Assembly: GCA_947492105.1 (NCBI GenBank) | Contig: CANLMN010000009.1 | Location: forward strand, 1-64,000 | Source of the DNA: an uncultured Aquimarina sp. | GTDB lineage: Bacteria > Bacteroidota > Bacteroidia > Flavobacteriales > Flavobacteriaceae | Direction of reading: 5' to 3' | Length of the DNA stretch: 64,000 bases | Shown: piece after piece, positions 1 to 7,656 of the stretch | Position numbering within the stretch: position 1 is the first letter of the stretch | How the letters are laid out: every line of letters begins with the position of its first letter | Notes under the pieces: generated by a model | Database searches by the model: none | Seen by the model: only the letters and a program-made list of their open reading frames with translations | What the model was told of the DNA's origin: nothing | Made by a program: the position numbers and the translations under genes

Positions 1-1
1 T

Positions 2-91
2 CCTTGCACTTGGTTGATTAAATATAACAATAATCAACTGGAAAACAACAAGTATACAGTTTTTCAGCAGACCCTAATTAACTATGGTTAG
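2..91 (+). CDS. possible 3' end of a gene truncated by the window edge
   Basis: One plus-strand frame stays open from the window edge to a TAG at 89-91 (29 residues, ending in LINYG). It is followed about 50 bp later by a strong intrinsic terminator, as expected at a gene end. The fragment is too short to assign to a family and could be chance in AT-rich DNA. Confidence 0.3.
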   Translation, partial: PCTWLIKYNNNQLENNKYTVFQQTLINYG

Positions 92-142
92 TCACTGGTT
101 TTGATTTTCTTTCTGATCTATGTCTCATTTTTGAGTAAAAGC

Positions 143-180
143 AAAAGAGCTATTTTTTTGAAAAAAATAGCTCTTTTTTG
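143..180. terminator. bidirectional intrinsic terminator
   Basis: A perfect inverted repeat (AAAAGAGCTATTTTTTT, one-base loop, and its complement) with T-runs on both strands. It sits between whatever enters from the left on the plus strand and the 3' end of the minus-strand DUF2147 gene, so it probably serves both. Confidence 0.85.
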
Positions 181-205
181 TTATGGATTACGCAATAGGC
201 TGTAC

Positions 206-637
206 TTAGGACTTCACCCTAACCCATTGTTGCGTTCTAAAAAAGAAAGCGATATACCCTCGAACATTGAGTAAATCATTATTATCTTCATCTACCCATA
301 TTTTGGTATTGTATGTTTTGCCATTTTCAGGATCAAAAATTGTCCCTCCTTCATACTCGTCATCATCTTTTTTTAAATCCTTGATTATTACCAATCCTTT
401 GATAGGCTTATTATGATCAGCGCCTTCACAGGTAGTACACAAAGCTTCTTCTTCAGAGGATTCTAATAAATCAACAATTTTTCCGTAGACTTTGCCATTC
501 TCCTCATAAATCTCTACAATGGATTTCTCTTTTCCTGTCTCATCATCGATTGTTTTCCATTTTCCGACTACTTGAGCCGAAATATGTTGTGAGATAAGTA
601 ACATGGAGGTTATGGCACATATAAATGCTGCTTTCAT
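206..637 (-). CDS. secreted DUF2147 family protein
   Basis: A 143-residue protein with an N-terminal signal peptide (about residues 1-21, ending ISA-Q). The mature part matches the DUF2147 pattern: an opening VVGKWKTIDDETGKEKSIVE strand pair, a central CTTCEG segment, a GGTIFDPENGKTY segment, and a final FFFRTQQWVRV. The family is a small secreted beta-rich domain common in Bacteroidota and Proteobacteria, with no established function. The CxxC in the middle could form a disulfide after export. The gene stands alone with a terminator just downstream. Family call is firm; function is unknown. Confidence 0.85.
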   Translation of the reverse strand: MKAAFICAITSMLLISQHISAQVVGKWKTIDDETGKEKSIVEIYEENGKVYGKIVDLLESSEEEALCTTCEGADHNKPIKGLVIIKDLKKDDDEYEGGTIFDPENGKTYNTKIWVDEDNNDLLNVRGYIAFFFRTQQWVRVKS

Positions 638-778
638 TTTATCAAATTATTTTTTATAATTAAAAATTTAAAAATACTGAAACCATGCGTACACAACAAG
701 TTTTTGTATCTTTTTGGAAGATAAGATCCTGCTATTTAAATCAAAAATAGACTGTTAAACTCCTAATATCATTCAAAA

Positions 779-1348
779 TCAGATTCCCAACATACCTTTT
801 TTCAACGATTTACTGGCTGGTTTCTCACCTAACCAAATTTTGAATAATGCAAATTTAAAATCTTGTCCTTCAATAGTTCCTAACAAGGCTCCATTTTTAT
901 AACACTGACTCCCTACTCCCTCTACATAAACAAGGTCAAAGACATCTCCTTTTATAATAGGCTCAGAAAAGAAGCTAATAAACACTTCTAAACGTGCTCT
1001 TAATGGATCTGTATTACCATAGGTTGCGCTATCGAAACCATTATATATTGCATCAATCATTTTTTGTTGAGTTACAAATTTTGAGACAATCTTGAGTCTA
1101 ATAGCCATATCCTCTTTTGCACTTGCAATTCCCATGGCATCATTGCTACGTTTTTTGAGATATAATCCTCCGGCATAAAGATCTACAAACAACATCTCTC
1201 GTGTACCAGTTCCATTGAGTGTAAGCTCTTCGCCACCTTCAAAGCTTGTTTTATATTCAAAAATAGCATCTCCTTCTTTTATTTGTGCTGTTGCAATACT
1301 CATTACAGCAAATAGGAGGGTTAAAAATAGTAGGGTCTTTTTCTTCAT
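779..1348 (-). CDS. chalcone-isomerase-like secreted protein, paralog 1
   Basis: I place the start at the internal ATG that gives a clean signal peptide (MKKKTLLFLTLLFAVMSIATA); an upstream ATG would add 23 residues that hide it. The mature protein of about 170 residues follows the chalcone isomerase-like (Chalcone_3 type) pattern: LNGTGTREMLFVDLYAGGLYL near the N terminus, an EDMAIRLKIVSKFVTQQKM stretch, a DPLRARLEVF helix, and a C-terminal GTIEGQDFKFALFKIWLGEK block. This bacterial family lacks the plant enzyme's context and may bind fatty acids or other small hydrophobic ligands in the periplasm. It is the most diverged of three tandem paralogs and is transcribed last. Confidence 0.8.
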   Translation of the reverse strand: MKKKTLLFLTLLFAVMSIATAQIKEGDAIFEYKTSFEGGEELTLNGTGTREMLFVDLYAGGLYLKKRSNDAMGIASAKEDMAIRLKIVSKFVTQQKMIDAIYNGFDSATYGNTDPLRARLEVFISFFSEPIIKGDVFDLVYVEGVGSQCYKNGALLGTIEGQDFKFALFKIWLGEKPASKSLKKGMLGI

Positions 1349-1442
1349 TGTTACATCATTTTTTGGTGCGATTCTTTGCACTAAAATACTTGATTGGGGG
1401 TTTTTCATCGAATTCAATATAATTATAATTTAGTGTTTGTGA

Positions 1443-2003
1443 TTATTTTCCTAATAGTTCATTTTTTAATCCTTTGTCTGCTGGTTCGTCACACAACCAA
1501 ATTCCAAAAAGAGCTTGTTTAAAATCGTAGCCTTCTACAACTCCGAGTTTTTTACTTTTGTAGTACACATGTGTACCTACTCCTTTTTGATAAACGATAT
1601 CATAAACATCTCCAACATTTACCTGTGCCAAATAAGACAAGAATTGTTCTACTCTTGTTTTATAAGGAGTAGTATCTCCCTTAGTAGACTTTTCAAAGCC
1701 TTCTTTAAAAGCATTTTCTAATTTTTCTTTAGACAATAATTTAGACGTAATATGTAAGCGAAGGCCCATATCTTCATCTGCTTTAATAATAGAAGACGCA
1801 TTACTACTTTTGTGTATCGTATACAAACCTGCAGAATAAATATCAAAAAAAAGTTTTTCTCTAATACCATATCCATTAAGTTTTAATGTAGCATCGGTAT
1901 AGGTCAACTCATTTGGTAATTTTACATCTCCTACTTGGGTTTGCGCAATCATAGATGTACCCAAACCAAATATCATCAAGATTATTATAAAGTTTTTCAT
2001 CAT
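1443..2003 (-). CDS. chalcone-isomerase-like secreted protein, paralog 2
   Basis: A 186-residue protein with a signal peptide (MMKNFIIILMIFGLGTSMIAQ). It shares with its neighbours LKLNGYGIREKLFFDIYSAG near residue 42, the helix SKLLSKEKLENAFKEGFEKS, the GVGTHVYYKSKKLG segment, and the terminal GYDFKQALFGIWLCDEPADK block. It is 47 bp downstream of paralog 3 and 94 bp upstream of paralog 1 on the same strand, so the three form a probable operon made by tandem duplication. No catalytic role can be read from the sequence; a periplasmic ligand-binding role is inference from the fold. Confidence 0.85.
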   Translation of the reverse strand: MMKNFIIILMIFGLGTSMIAQTQVGDVKLPNELTYTDATLKLNGYGIREKLFFDIYSAGLYTIHKSSNASSIIKADEDMGLRLHITSKLLSKEKLENAFKEGFEKSTKGDTTPYKTRVEQFLSYLAQVNVGDVYDIVYQKGVGTHVYYKSKKLGVVEGYDFKQALFGIWLCDEPADKGLKNELLGK

Positions 2004-2050
2004 TATTTTTTTTAAATTTCAACTATCTCAGTAAGCCAAACGTGTTTACA

Positions 2051-2617
2051 CTATTTGAGACCTAGTAATTCTTTTTTTAAGCGTTTATTTGCTGGCAAAT
2101 CAGATAACCATACTCCAATAAGTGCTTTTTTAAAATCTAGTCCTTTAATAGTTCCTCTTTTTTCACCTTCAAAGTAGATCGTTGTTCCTTCTCCTTTGTG
2201 ATATATCACATCATAGACATTACCAACTCGAATCTCATCGTGCATGAAATTAAAGAACTTTTCAATTCTCGAACGATATTGAGCAATATTTCCATTAGTT
2301 GATTTTTGAAATCCTTCTTCAAAAGCACTGGCAAATTTCTCTCGGGACAACAGCTTTGAGGTCACCTCAAAACGCACCCCCATAGACTCATCTGCATCAA
2401 TAATACTCTGAGCATCAGATGATTTTTTATCTAAATACAATCCAATGGTATAAATATCAAAAAACCACTTGGAACGTATTCCGGCCCCATTGAGTAAAAG
2501 ATTTTTTTTATTATACATTAATTCTAAAGGTAACCGAACCTTTCCTACCTCCTTTAGCTGAGATACCATCGGTGTTGCCATTAATATCAATAGACTTATC
2601 AAAATAATTTTTCGCAT
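2051..2617 (-). CDS. chalcone-isomerase-like secreted protein, paralog 3
   Basis: A 188-residue protein with a signal peptide (MRKIILISLLILMATPMVSQ), the first transcribed gene of the three-copy array. It carries the family signatures LLLNGAGIRSKWFFDIYTIG, SKLLSREKFASAFEEGFQKS, GEGTTIYFEGEKRG and GLDFKKALIGVWLSDLPANK. It is closest to paralog 2, including the shared KSTNG/KSTKG and MGxR segments. Protein of unknown function in the chalcone isomerase-like fold family. Confidence 0.85.
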   Translation of the reverse strand: MRKIILISLLILMATPMVSQLKEVGKVRLPLELMYNKKNLLLNGAGIRSKWFFDIYTIGLYLDKKSSDAQSIIDADESMGVRFEVTSKLLSREKFASAFEEGFQKSTNGNIAQYRSRIEKFFNFMHDEIRVGNVYDVIYHKGEGTTIYFEGEKRGTIKGLDFKKALIGVWLSDLPANKRLKKELLGLK

Positions 2618-2664
2618 TTTTTTTGTTTTAAGTTCTTATGAATATTTAAAAGCGTCCAAATATA

Positions 2665-3597
2665 TTAATTTTTTTTAAACCTATTTAATGAGGCATTTAG
2701 CTCAAAACCTAGAAGTAATAAATTTGCATTGAGCCAAATATATAACATCATAATAAGTAATGCTCCAATTGATCCATATAACTGATTATATTGCGAAAAA
2801 TTATCTATATAAATTCCAAATAGATATGTCGCTAATAAACTGAGTAAGGTTGTCATAAAAGCACCTGGAGAAAAAAAACTCCCTTGCTTCCCTTCACTAG
2901 TACCAAAATAGAATAATGTAGAGACTGTCAAAAAAATCATTAAAATTAAGAACGCATACTTTCCTATTGTAATCCAAAACACAGTGTCATCGATGACTGT
3001 TACAGCGTATCTATTAACAAGATACGTAAAATAAATGGTTACTATTACGGTAAAAATCAATAACAGTGCCACAATTATCGAAACCCCCAATGCTACAACA
3101 TATTGTTTGATAAAATTCCTATTAATAGTGGTATGATAGGAGTTTTCAAAACCAGAAAAAACAGCATTAATTCCGTTGGTCATCAAAAATAATGACAAGA
3201 TGAATACCGAAGATAATAAACCACCTCTCGGGTTTTCTGCAATATCATTAAATACTTGACTAATAAAAATAGATGTTTGTGATGGCAAAGCATCATTTAT
3301 AAATATAAGGAATTCTTGTTGAAAATCCTGTAATGTAACAGATGGGATAACAATTGGCACATAAGGGATTAAATTCAGTAAGAAAAGTAAAAAAGGAAAT
3401 AAGGCCATAAAAAAACTAAAAGAGATTGCTCCAACACGAGCCGAAAAAGTCCCTTTGGCAATACCCAAAATATAGGTTTCTATCAAATCATAAAGAGACA
3501 TCCCTTCAAAACCAGGGAGAATGATTTTTTTGCCGAAAAGGACTAGCCAATTAATAATCGGTAGTTTTGTAATTTTCTCTATAGTTTCTTGCAACAT
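2665..3597 (-). CDS. YihY/BrkB family inner-membrane protein
   Basis: A 310-residue integral membrane protein with about six hydrophobic helices. The family hallmarks are visible: the early GxFSARVGAISFSFFMALFP segment around residue 50-70, the VFSGFENSYHT segment near residue 145, and the closing SIGALLIMMLYIWLNANLLLLG block near 275-295, followed by a basic tail. The family was once called ribonuclease BN by mistake; it is a transporter-like family without a settled substrate. Its start overlaps the nadC stop (TAATG), so the two genes are translationally coupled, though no functional link is known. Confidence 0.9.
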   Translation of the reverse strand: MLQETIEKITKLPIINWLVLFGKKIILPGFEGMSLYDLIETYILGIAKGTFSARVGAISFSFFMALFPFLLFLLNLIPYVPIVIPSVTLQDFQQEFLIFINDALPSQTSIFISQVFNDIAENPRGGLLSSVFILSLFLMTNGINAVFSGFENSYHTTINRNFIKQYVVALGVSIIVALLLIFTVIVTIYFTYLVNRYAVTVIDDTVFWITIGKYAFLILMIFLTVSTLFYFGTSEGKQGSFFSPGAFMTTLLSLLATYLFGIYIDNFSQYNQLYGSIGALLIMMLYIWLNANLLLLGFELNASLNRFKKN

Positions 3598-4454
3598 TAT
3601 ATAGCTTTTAGACTCAAGTCCAAATTATGCACGGAATGCGTCAAAGCACCACTACTAATATAATTTACTCCACATTCTGCATACTGTCGTATGGTGTTTT
3701 CATTTATACCTCCACTAGATTCTGTCAGACACTGCTCTCCAATCATCTCCACTGCTGTACGAGTGTCTTCGTAGCTAAAATTGTCTAACAAAATACGATA
3801 CACTCCTGGTGTAGCCAAAATAGTTCTGACTTCTTGGAGATCACGCGCTTCGACAATAATTTTTAATTCTCGATTCGTAGCTGCAAGATATGACTTCGTT
3901 TTTTCGATCGCTTTGGTAATTCCACCTGCAAAATCAATGTGGTTATCTTTGAGCATAATCATATCATATAACGCAAAACGATGATTCTCCCCTCCTCCAA
4001 TTTTTACAGCCCATTTTTCTAGAGCGCGGATTCCTGGTGTTGTTTTTCGAGTATCGAGAATTTGTGTGTTTGTTCCTTCTAATAAATTTACAAATTCTTT
4101 TGTCTTGGTCGCAATAGCACTCATACGTTGCATCGCATTAAGAACAAGCCGTTCTGCCTTGAGAATTGCTTGAGAATTGCCTGTGACAAAAAAAGCAACA
4201 TCTCCAAAATGTACAGGAGTACCATCTTCAATTTGTACATCAATTACAAGTTTTGGATCTACATAAGCAAAAACTTTTTTGGCAAATTCAACTCCAGCAA
4301 GAATTCCTGTATCCTTCACTAATAATTGTGCCTTGCCTGTAGCCGTATCCGGAATACATGCCAAAGAACTGTGATCCCCGTCTCCTACATCCTCTCTAAT
4401 GGCGTTTGCGATAATCAAATCTATTTCTTGATTAAATTGCGTAGTAGTTATCAT
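3597..4454 (-). CDS. nadC: nicotinate-nucleotide pyrophosphorylase (carboxylating), quinolinate phosphoribosyltransferase
   Basis: Converts quinolinate and PRPP to nicotinate mononucleotide in de novo NAD synthesis. I choose the ATG giving MITTTQFNQEIDLIIANAIR (285 residues), because the 30 residues upstream of it in the longer frame look non-coding. Visible motifs: REDVGDGDHSS near the N terminus, LNAMQRMSAIATKT (substrate-binding helix), DTRKTTPGIRALEKWAVKIG, GGENHRFALYDMIMLKDNHI, VEARDLQE and the closing ESSGGINENTIRQYAECGV barrel end. All are standard for NadC. It is divergent from rlmH, whose start lies 62 bp away, so the two share a promoter region. Confidence 0.95.
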   Translation of the reverse strand: MITTTQFNQEIDLIIANAIREDVGDGDHSSLACIPDTATGKAQLLVKDTGILAGVEFAKKVFAYVDPKLVIDVQIEDGTPVHFGDVAFFVTGNSQAILKAERLVLNAMQRMSAIATKTKEFVNLLEGTNTQILDTRKTTPGIRALEKWAVKIGGGENHRFALYDMIMLKDNHIDFAGGITKAIEKTKSYLAATNRELKIIVEARDLQEVRTILATPGVYRILLDNFSYEDTRTAVEMIGEQCLTESSGGINENTIRQYAECGVNYISSGALTHSVHNLDLSLKAI

Positions 4455-4515
4455 AATATATCCTGTATTTTTGCTTTTGTACACAAAGTTACTGAATTCA
4501 ACCAATCCATTATCT

Positions 4516-4989
4516 ATGACCATCAAATTAATCACTATTGGCAAAACCGATCACAAAGCATTACAAGAATTAATACAGGAGTATAGTAAACGTCTTGGTT
4601 TTTATAGCAGATTTTTATTCGAGATTATCCCAGATCTCAAAAAAGCAAAAAATCTAAGTGAAGTACAGCAAAAAGAAAAAGAAGGGCTCTTGATATTACA
4701 GAAAATACAACCTTCTGATCATGTCACATTACTAGATGAACATGGCAAACAATACAGCTCCATTGCTTTTTCCGAATTACTTCAAAAACATATGAATAGC
4801 GGCATCAAACAACTTGTGTTTGTCATTGGCGGACCGTATGGTTTTAGCCCAAAAGTGTACGAACGAGCAAACAGCAAAATTTCCTTGTCCAAAATGACAT
4901 TTTCTCATCAGATGGTACGACTCTTTTTTATAGAACAGTTATATCGGGGATTTACAATTCTAAAAAACGAGCCATATCATCATCGTTAG
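4516..4989 (+). CDS. rlmH: 23S rRNA (pseudouridine1915-N3)-methyltransferase RlmH
   Basis: Uses S-adenosylmethionine to methylate pseudouridine 1915 in helix 69 of 23S rRNA. The ATG at 4516 gives 157 residues, the normal family length, starting MTIKLITIGKT; the open frame extends further upstream but without homology. The SPOUT knot is visible: LVFVIGGPYGFSPKVYERAN (SAM loop), LSKMTFSHQMVRLFFIEQLY, and the C-terminal ILKNEPYHHR that closes the active site. The ribosomal 50S subunit is the substrate. Convergent with bcp; the 20 bp between the two genes contains no clear terminator. Confidence 0.96.
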   Translation: MTIKLITIGKTDHKALQELIQEYSKRLGFYSRFLFEIIPDLKKAKNLSEVQQKEKEGLLILQKIQPSDHVTLLDEHGKQYSSIAFSELLQKHMNSGIKQLVFVIGGPYGFSPKVYERANSKISLSKMTFSHQMVRLFFIEQLYRGFTILKNEPYHHR

Positions 4990-5009
4990 TCATAAATAAA
5001 TTTGGTTAC

Positions 5010-5459
5010 TTATAAAATTTGAGCAGCGTGATCCTTGGTTTTTACTTTTGAAATAACCTCAGAAATAATCCCTACCTCATCTATTACAAAAGTGGTGCGG
5101 TGAATACCATCATATTCTTTTCCCATAAATTTTTTGGGCCCCCATACACCAAAAGCTTCAATAACTGACTTATCTTCATCTGCCAATAAAGGATACGGTA
5201 GTTCATATTTATTTTTGAAATTCTGTTGCCGCTTTGCACTATCGGCACTCACTCCTATAATTTCAAATCCTTGTTCTTGAAAAACTTGATAATTATCTTT
5301 AAGATTACAGGCTTCTGCGGTACAACCAGGTGTACTGGCTTTTGGATAAAAAAAGATTACCAATTTTTTTCCCGCATATGCCTCCAAGTTAATCGTATTT
5401 CCATCTTGATCTTGTGCCGAAAAATTTGGAGCCTTATCTCCTACTTTGAGTGTTGTCAT
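5010..5459 (-). CDS. bcp: thioredoxin-dependent peroxiredoxin, BCP/PrxQ type
   Basis: Reduces hydrogen and alkyl peroxides in the cytosol at the expense of thioredoxin. Start taken at MTTLKVGDKAPNF (149 residues), as in the family. The peroxidatic cysteine lies in ASTPGCTAEAC, and the second cysteine five residues later is the PrxQ-type resolving cysteine (C-x4-C). Also visible are FFYPKAST, GVSADSAKRQQNFKNKYELP, and the catalytic-site arginine region HRTTFVIDEVG. No regulatory site is obvious in the short spacer to nth. Confidence 0.94.
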   Translation of the reverse strand: MTTLKVGDKAPNFSAQDQDGNTINLEAYAGKKLVIFFYPKASTPGCTAEACNLKDNYQVFQEQGFEIIGVSADSAKRQQNFKNKYELPYPLLADEDKSVIEAFGVWGPKKFMGKEYDGIHRTTFVIDEVGIISEVISKVKTKDHAAQIL

Positions 5460-5608
5460 ATTTTTGTTTAATTTACGATCATAAAAATAAAACAAAATTA
5501 AATCTCAAGACTGAATTTTATCCTAAAATTAGAATAAATAGTTCTAGTCAACGTATTTTTGTGATACTATGCGCTAGGTATCTCTAAAAAATTCTAAGAA
5601 TAAGTAAC

Positions 5609-6271
5609 ATGACCAAACAGGAAAAAATAGCCTTTGTAATTAAAACTTTGCAAGATTTATATCCCACAATACCAATACCTTTAGATCATAAAGATCCTTA
5701 TACGCTATTAATTGCGGTACTAATGAGTGCACAGAGTACAGATGTACGTGTCAATCAGATCACCCCTTTGTTGTTTGACAAAGCTGACAATCCTTATGAT
5801 ATGGTTAAATTAAGTGTGGAAGAAATCAGGGAAATTATCAAACCTGTTGGACTAAGTCCTATGAAATCCAAAGGTATTCATGGGTTGTCACAAATACTTA
5901 TCGATAAACATGATGGAAAAGTACCCGTGGATTTGGCTGCATTAGAGGAATTACCTGCTGTTGGACACAAAACAGCTAGTGTTGTTATATCACAGGCATT
6001 TGGAATTCCTGCATTTCCAGTAGACACACATATACATCGTCTCATGTATCGATGGGGATTAACAAATGGAAAAAATGTTACGCAGACCGAAAAAGATGCT
6101 AAACGATTATTTCCTAAGGAATTATGGAACGACTTACACCTTCAAATTATTTGGTACGGTAGAGAATATAGTCCTGCGCGTGGTTGGAATTTGGAGAAAG
6201 ACATTATCACTTCAACCGTGGGAAGAAAAACTATTCTACAAGAGTATTATAAAAAACAGCGCTCAAAATAG
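5609..6271 (+). CDS. nth: endonuclease III-like DNA glycosylase lacking the iron-sulfur cluster cysteines
   Basis: Base-excision repair glycosylase/AP lyase for oxidised pyrimidines. A 220-residue protein with the HhH-GPD layout: LLIAVLMSAQSTDVRVN near residue 32, the helix-hairpin-helix LPAVGHKTASVV with the catalytic lysine (E. coli Lys120 equivalent), and VDTHIHRLMYRWGL with the catalytic aspartate. E. coli Nth ends with a C-x6-C-x2-C-x5-C ligand set for a [4Fe-4S] cluster. Here that region reads GREYSPARGWNLEKDIITST and the whole protein has no cysteine at all. I believe this is shared by related flavobacterial proteins. Activity should be retained, as both catalytic residues are present. 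Confidence 0.92.
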   Translation: MTKQEKIAFVIKTLQDLYPTIPIPLDHKDPYTLLIAVLMSAQSTDVRVNQITPLLFDKADNPYDMVKLSVEEIREIIKPVGLSPMKSKGIHGLSQILIDKHDGKVPVDLAALEELPAVGHKTASVVISQAFGIPAFPVDTHIHRLMYRWGLTNGKNVTQTEKDAKRLFPKELWNDLHLQIIWYGREYSPARGWNLEKDIITSTVGRKTILQEYYKKQRSK

Positions 6272-6513
6272 CTTCCGTAGTTCCTTAAAAAACAAAATAC
6301 ACTGCCGCAATACTTGATTTCTTGTCTCGACGGACCACAAAGGACCTAAGCTGATCGTGTAATCATACTAACATGAGATAAGCGCAAAAAACACATGCTC
6401 TTGTTCTGAAAAAATAAAAATAGTTCGTCCGTTAATTTATATGTTTTGAATAGAAAAAGCAAAATAAAAGAAGTATTTTTGAAATACAAGGACAAAAGTA
6501 TAATACAAAAAAT

Positions 6514-6532
6514 AACAAGAAGCGTTCTTGTT
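6514..6532. promoter_or_regulatory. palindrome upstream of the Fur-family gene, candidate operator
   Basis: A perfect 8-bp inverted repeat, AACAAGAA-GCG-TTCTTGTT, ends 28 bp before the ATG of the Fur-family regulator. The position fits autoregulation, but the sequence does not resemble a classical Fur box. The rest of the 289-bp spacer after nth shows nothing else I can name. Confidence 0.4.
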
Positions 6533-6560
6533 GTTTAGACTACTGGAATTTTAATATTTC

Positions 6561-6989
6561 ATGAATACACAAAAATATATAGAAGATTTACTGAAGTTAC
6601 ATACCCTAAAAAAAACTTCTGTACGAATAGAAATATTAAAAATTTTTATGAGCTGTGATTATGCATTATCTGCAAAAGAAATAATCTCACACATGAAAAT
6701 AGTCCCGGATAGGGTAACTATATACCGTACTCTAAACTCTTTTGAAGAACATGGAATACTACACAAAGCTACAGAAGATAGTAACGGGATTAGGTATGCA
6801 TTATGTAGTCATGAATGCCCTGAAAAAACGCATACAGACGAGCATGTACATCTTATCTGCCAAAAATGTTCCCATACATATTGCCTAGAGGATATTAAAA
6901 TCCCAAAAATAGATGTTTTGGAAAAATTCTTAGCTCAAAAAATAAACTATACGATTAATGGTATTTGTAACACCTGTCGGTCCAACTAA
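6561..6989 (+). CDS. Fur-family metal-dependent transcriptional regulator
   Basis: A 142-residue protein with the Fur layout: an N-terminal winged helix (residues about 15-80; KKTSVRIEILKIF, LSAKEIISHM, PDRVTIYRTLNSFEEHGILHK), then a metal-binding dimerisation domain with HVHLICQKCSHTYCLED and a closing CNTC. The two CxxC pairs form the usual structural zinc site, and the ECPEKTHTDEHVHL histidines suit the sensory site. It could be a zinc (Zur-like), iron or peroxide sensor; the sequence does not decide. It is 10 bp upstream of a methyltransferase, and the pair converges on the ten-gene peptide/TonB operon, so it is a candidate regulator of that operon. Confidence 0.9.
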   Translation: MNTQKYIEDLLKLHTLKKTSVRIEILKIFMSCDYALSAKEIISHMKIVPDRVTIYRTLNSFEEHGILHKATEDSNGIRYALCSHECPEKTHTDEHVHLICQKCSHTYCLEDIKIPKIDVLEKFLAQKINYTINGICNTCRSN

Positions 6990-6999
6990 AAAATAATGG

Positions 7000-7608
7000 A
7001 TGTCTCTTTCTTGGAATACTCACTATCAATATTTTGATCAAAAAAAATATCCTCCCGCTGCTACGCTAAGCAATGGGATAGCTTTTTTGCAAGAAACACT
7101 GTTCAATCAACAGGATAAACAGGCTATTGATTTGGGTTGTGGAAATGGTGTAGATACTTTTGCACTACTCCGTGATATGTGGAATGTTGTTGCGATTGAC
7201 CAACAACATGAAGCATTACTTCGAATTAAAGAAAATACTCCAGAAACCTATAAAGAACACCTTGAACTACGATTGAATTCTTTTGAAAGTCTAAAAAAAC
7301 TCCCCGACTGTCAATTGCTCAATGCGACGTTTAGCCTACCATTTTGCCACCCAGATCATTTTGATACGCTGTGGAATATAATTATTTCATCCATAACTAA
7401 AAATGGGCTTTTCTGTGGACACTTTTTTGGAACAAACGATTCTTGGAATTCTAATCAAGAAATGACGTTTCATACCAACAAACAGATCAAAACAATGTTC
7501 CATCAATTTGATCTCATTAAGTGTAAAGAAATAGAAAAACAAGGTAAAACTGTTTCAGGAAAAGAAAAGTACTGGCATGTATTCCATGTAGTGGCCCAAA
7601 AAAAATAA
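7000..7608 (+). CDS. class I SAM-dependent methyltransferase
   Basis: A 202-residue single-domain methyltransferase. Motif I is AIDLGCGNGVDTFALL (residues about 46-61), the acidic end of strand 2 is VVAIDQQHEAL, and strand 4 is around QLLNATFSLPFC. The general shape resembles TehB-like or thiopurine-type small methyltransferases; the substrate cannot be inferred. It lies 10 bp after the Fur-family gene, so the two are almost certainly co-transcribed. It converges on the MATE gene with a 48-bp spacer. Confidence 0.85.
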   Translation: MSLSWNTHYQYFDQKKYPPAATLSNGIAFLQETLFNQQDKQAIDLGCGNGVDTFALLRDMWNVVAIDQQHEALLRIKENTPETYKEHLELRLNSFESLKKLPDCQLLNATFSLPFCHPDHFDTLWNIIISSITKNGLFCGHFFGTNDSWNSNQEMTFHTNKQIKTMFHQFDLIKCKEIEKQGKTVSGKEKYWHVFHVVAQKK

Positions 7609-7656
7609 ATAGGCTTTGTAAACAGATTTACTTCGCATGTTTTTTACAAAATGTTA

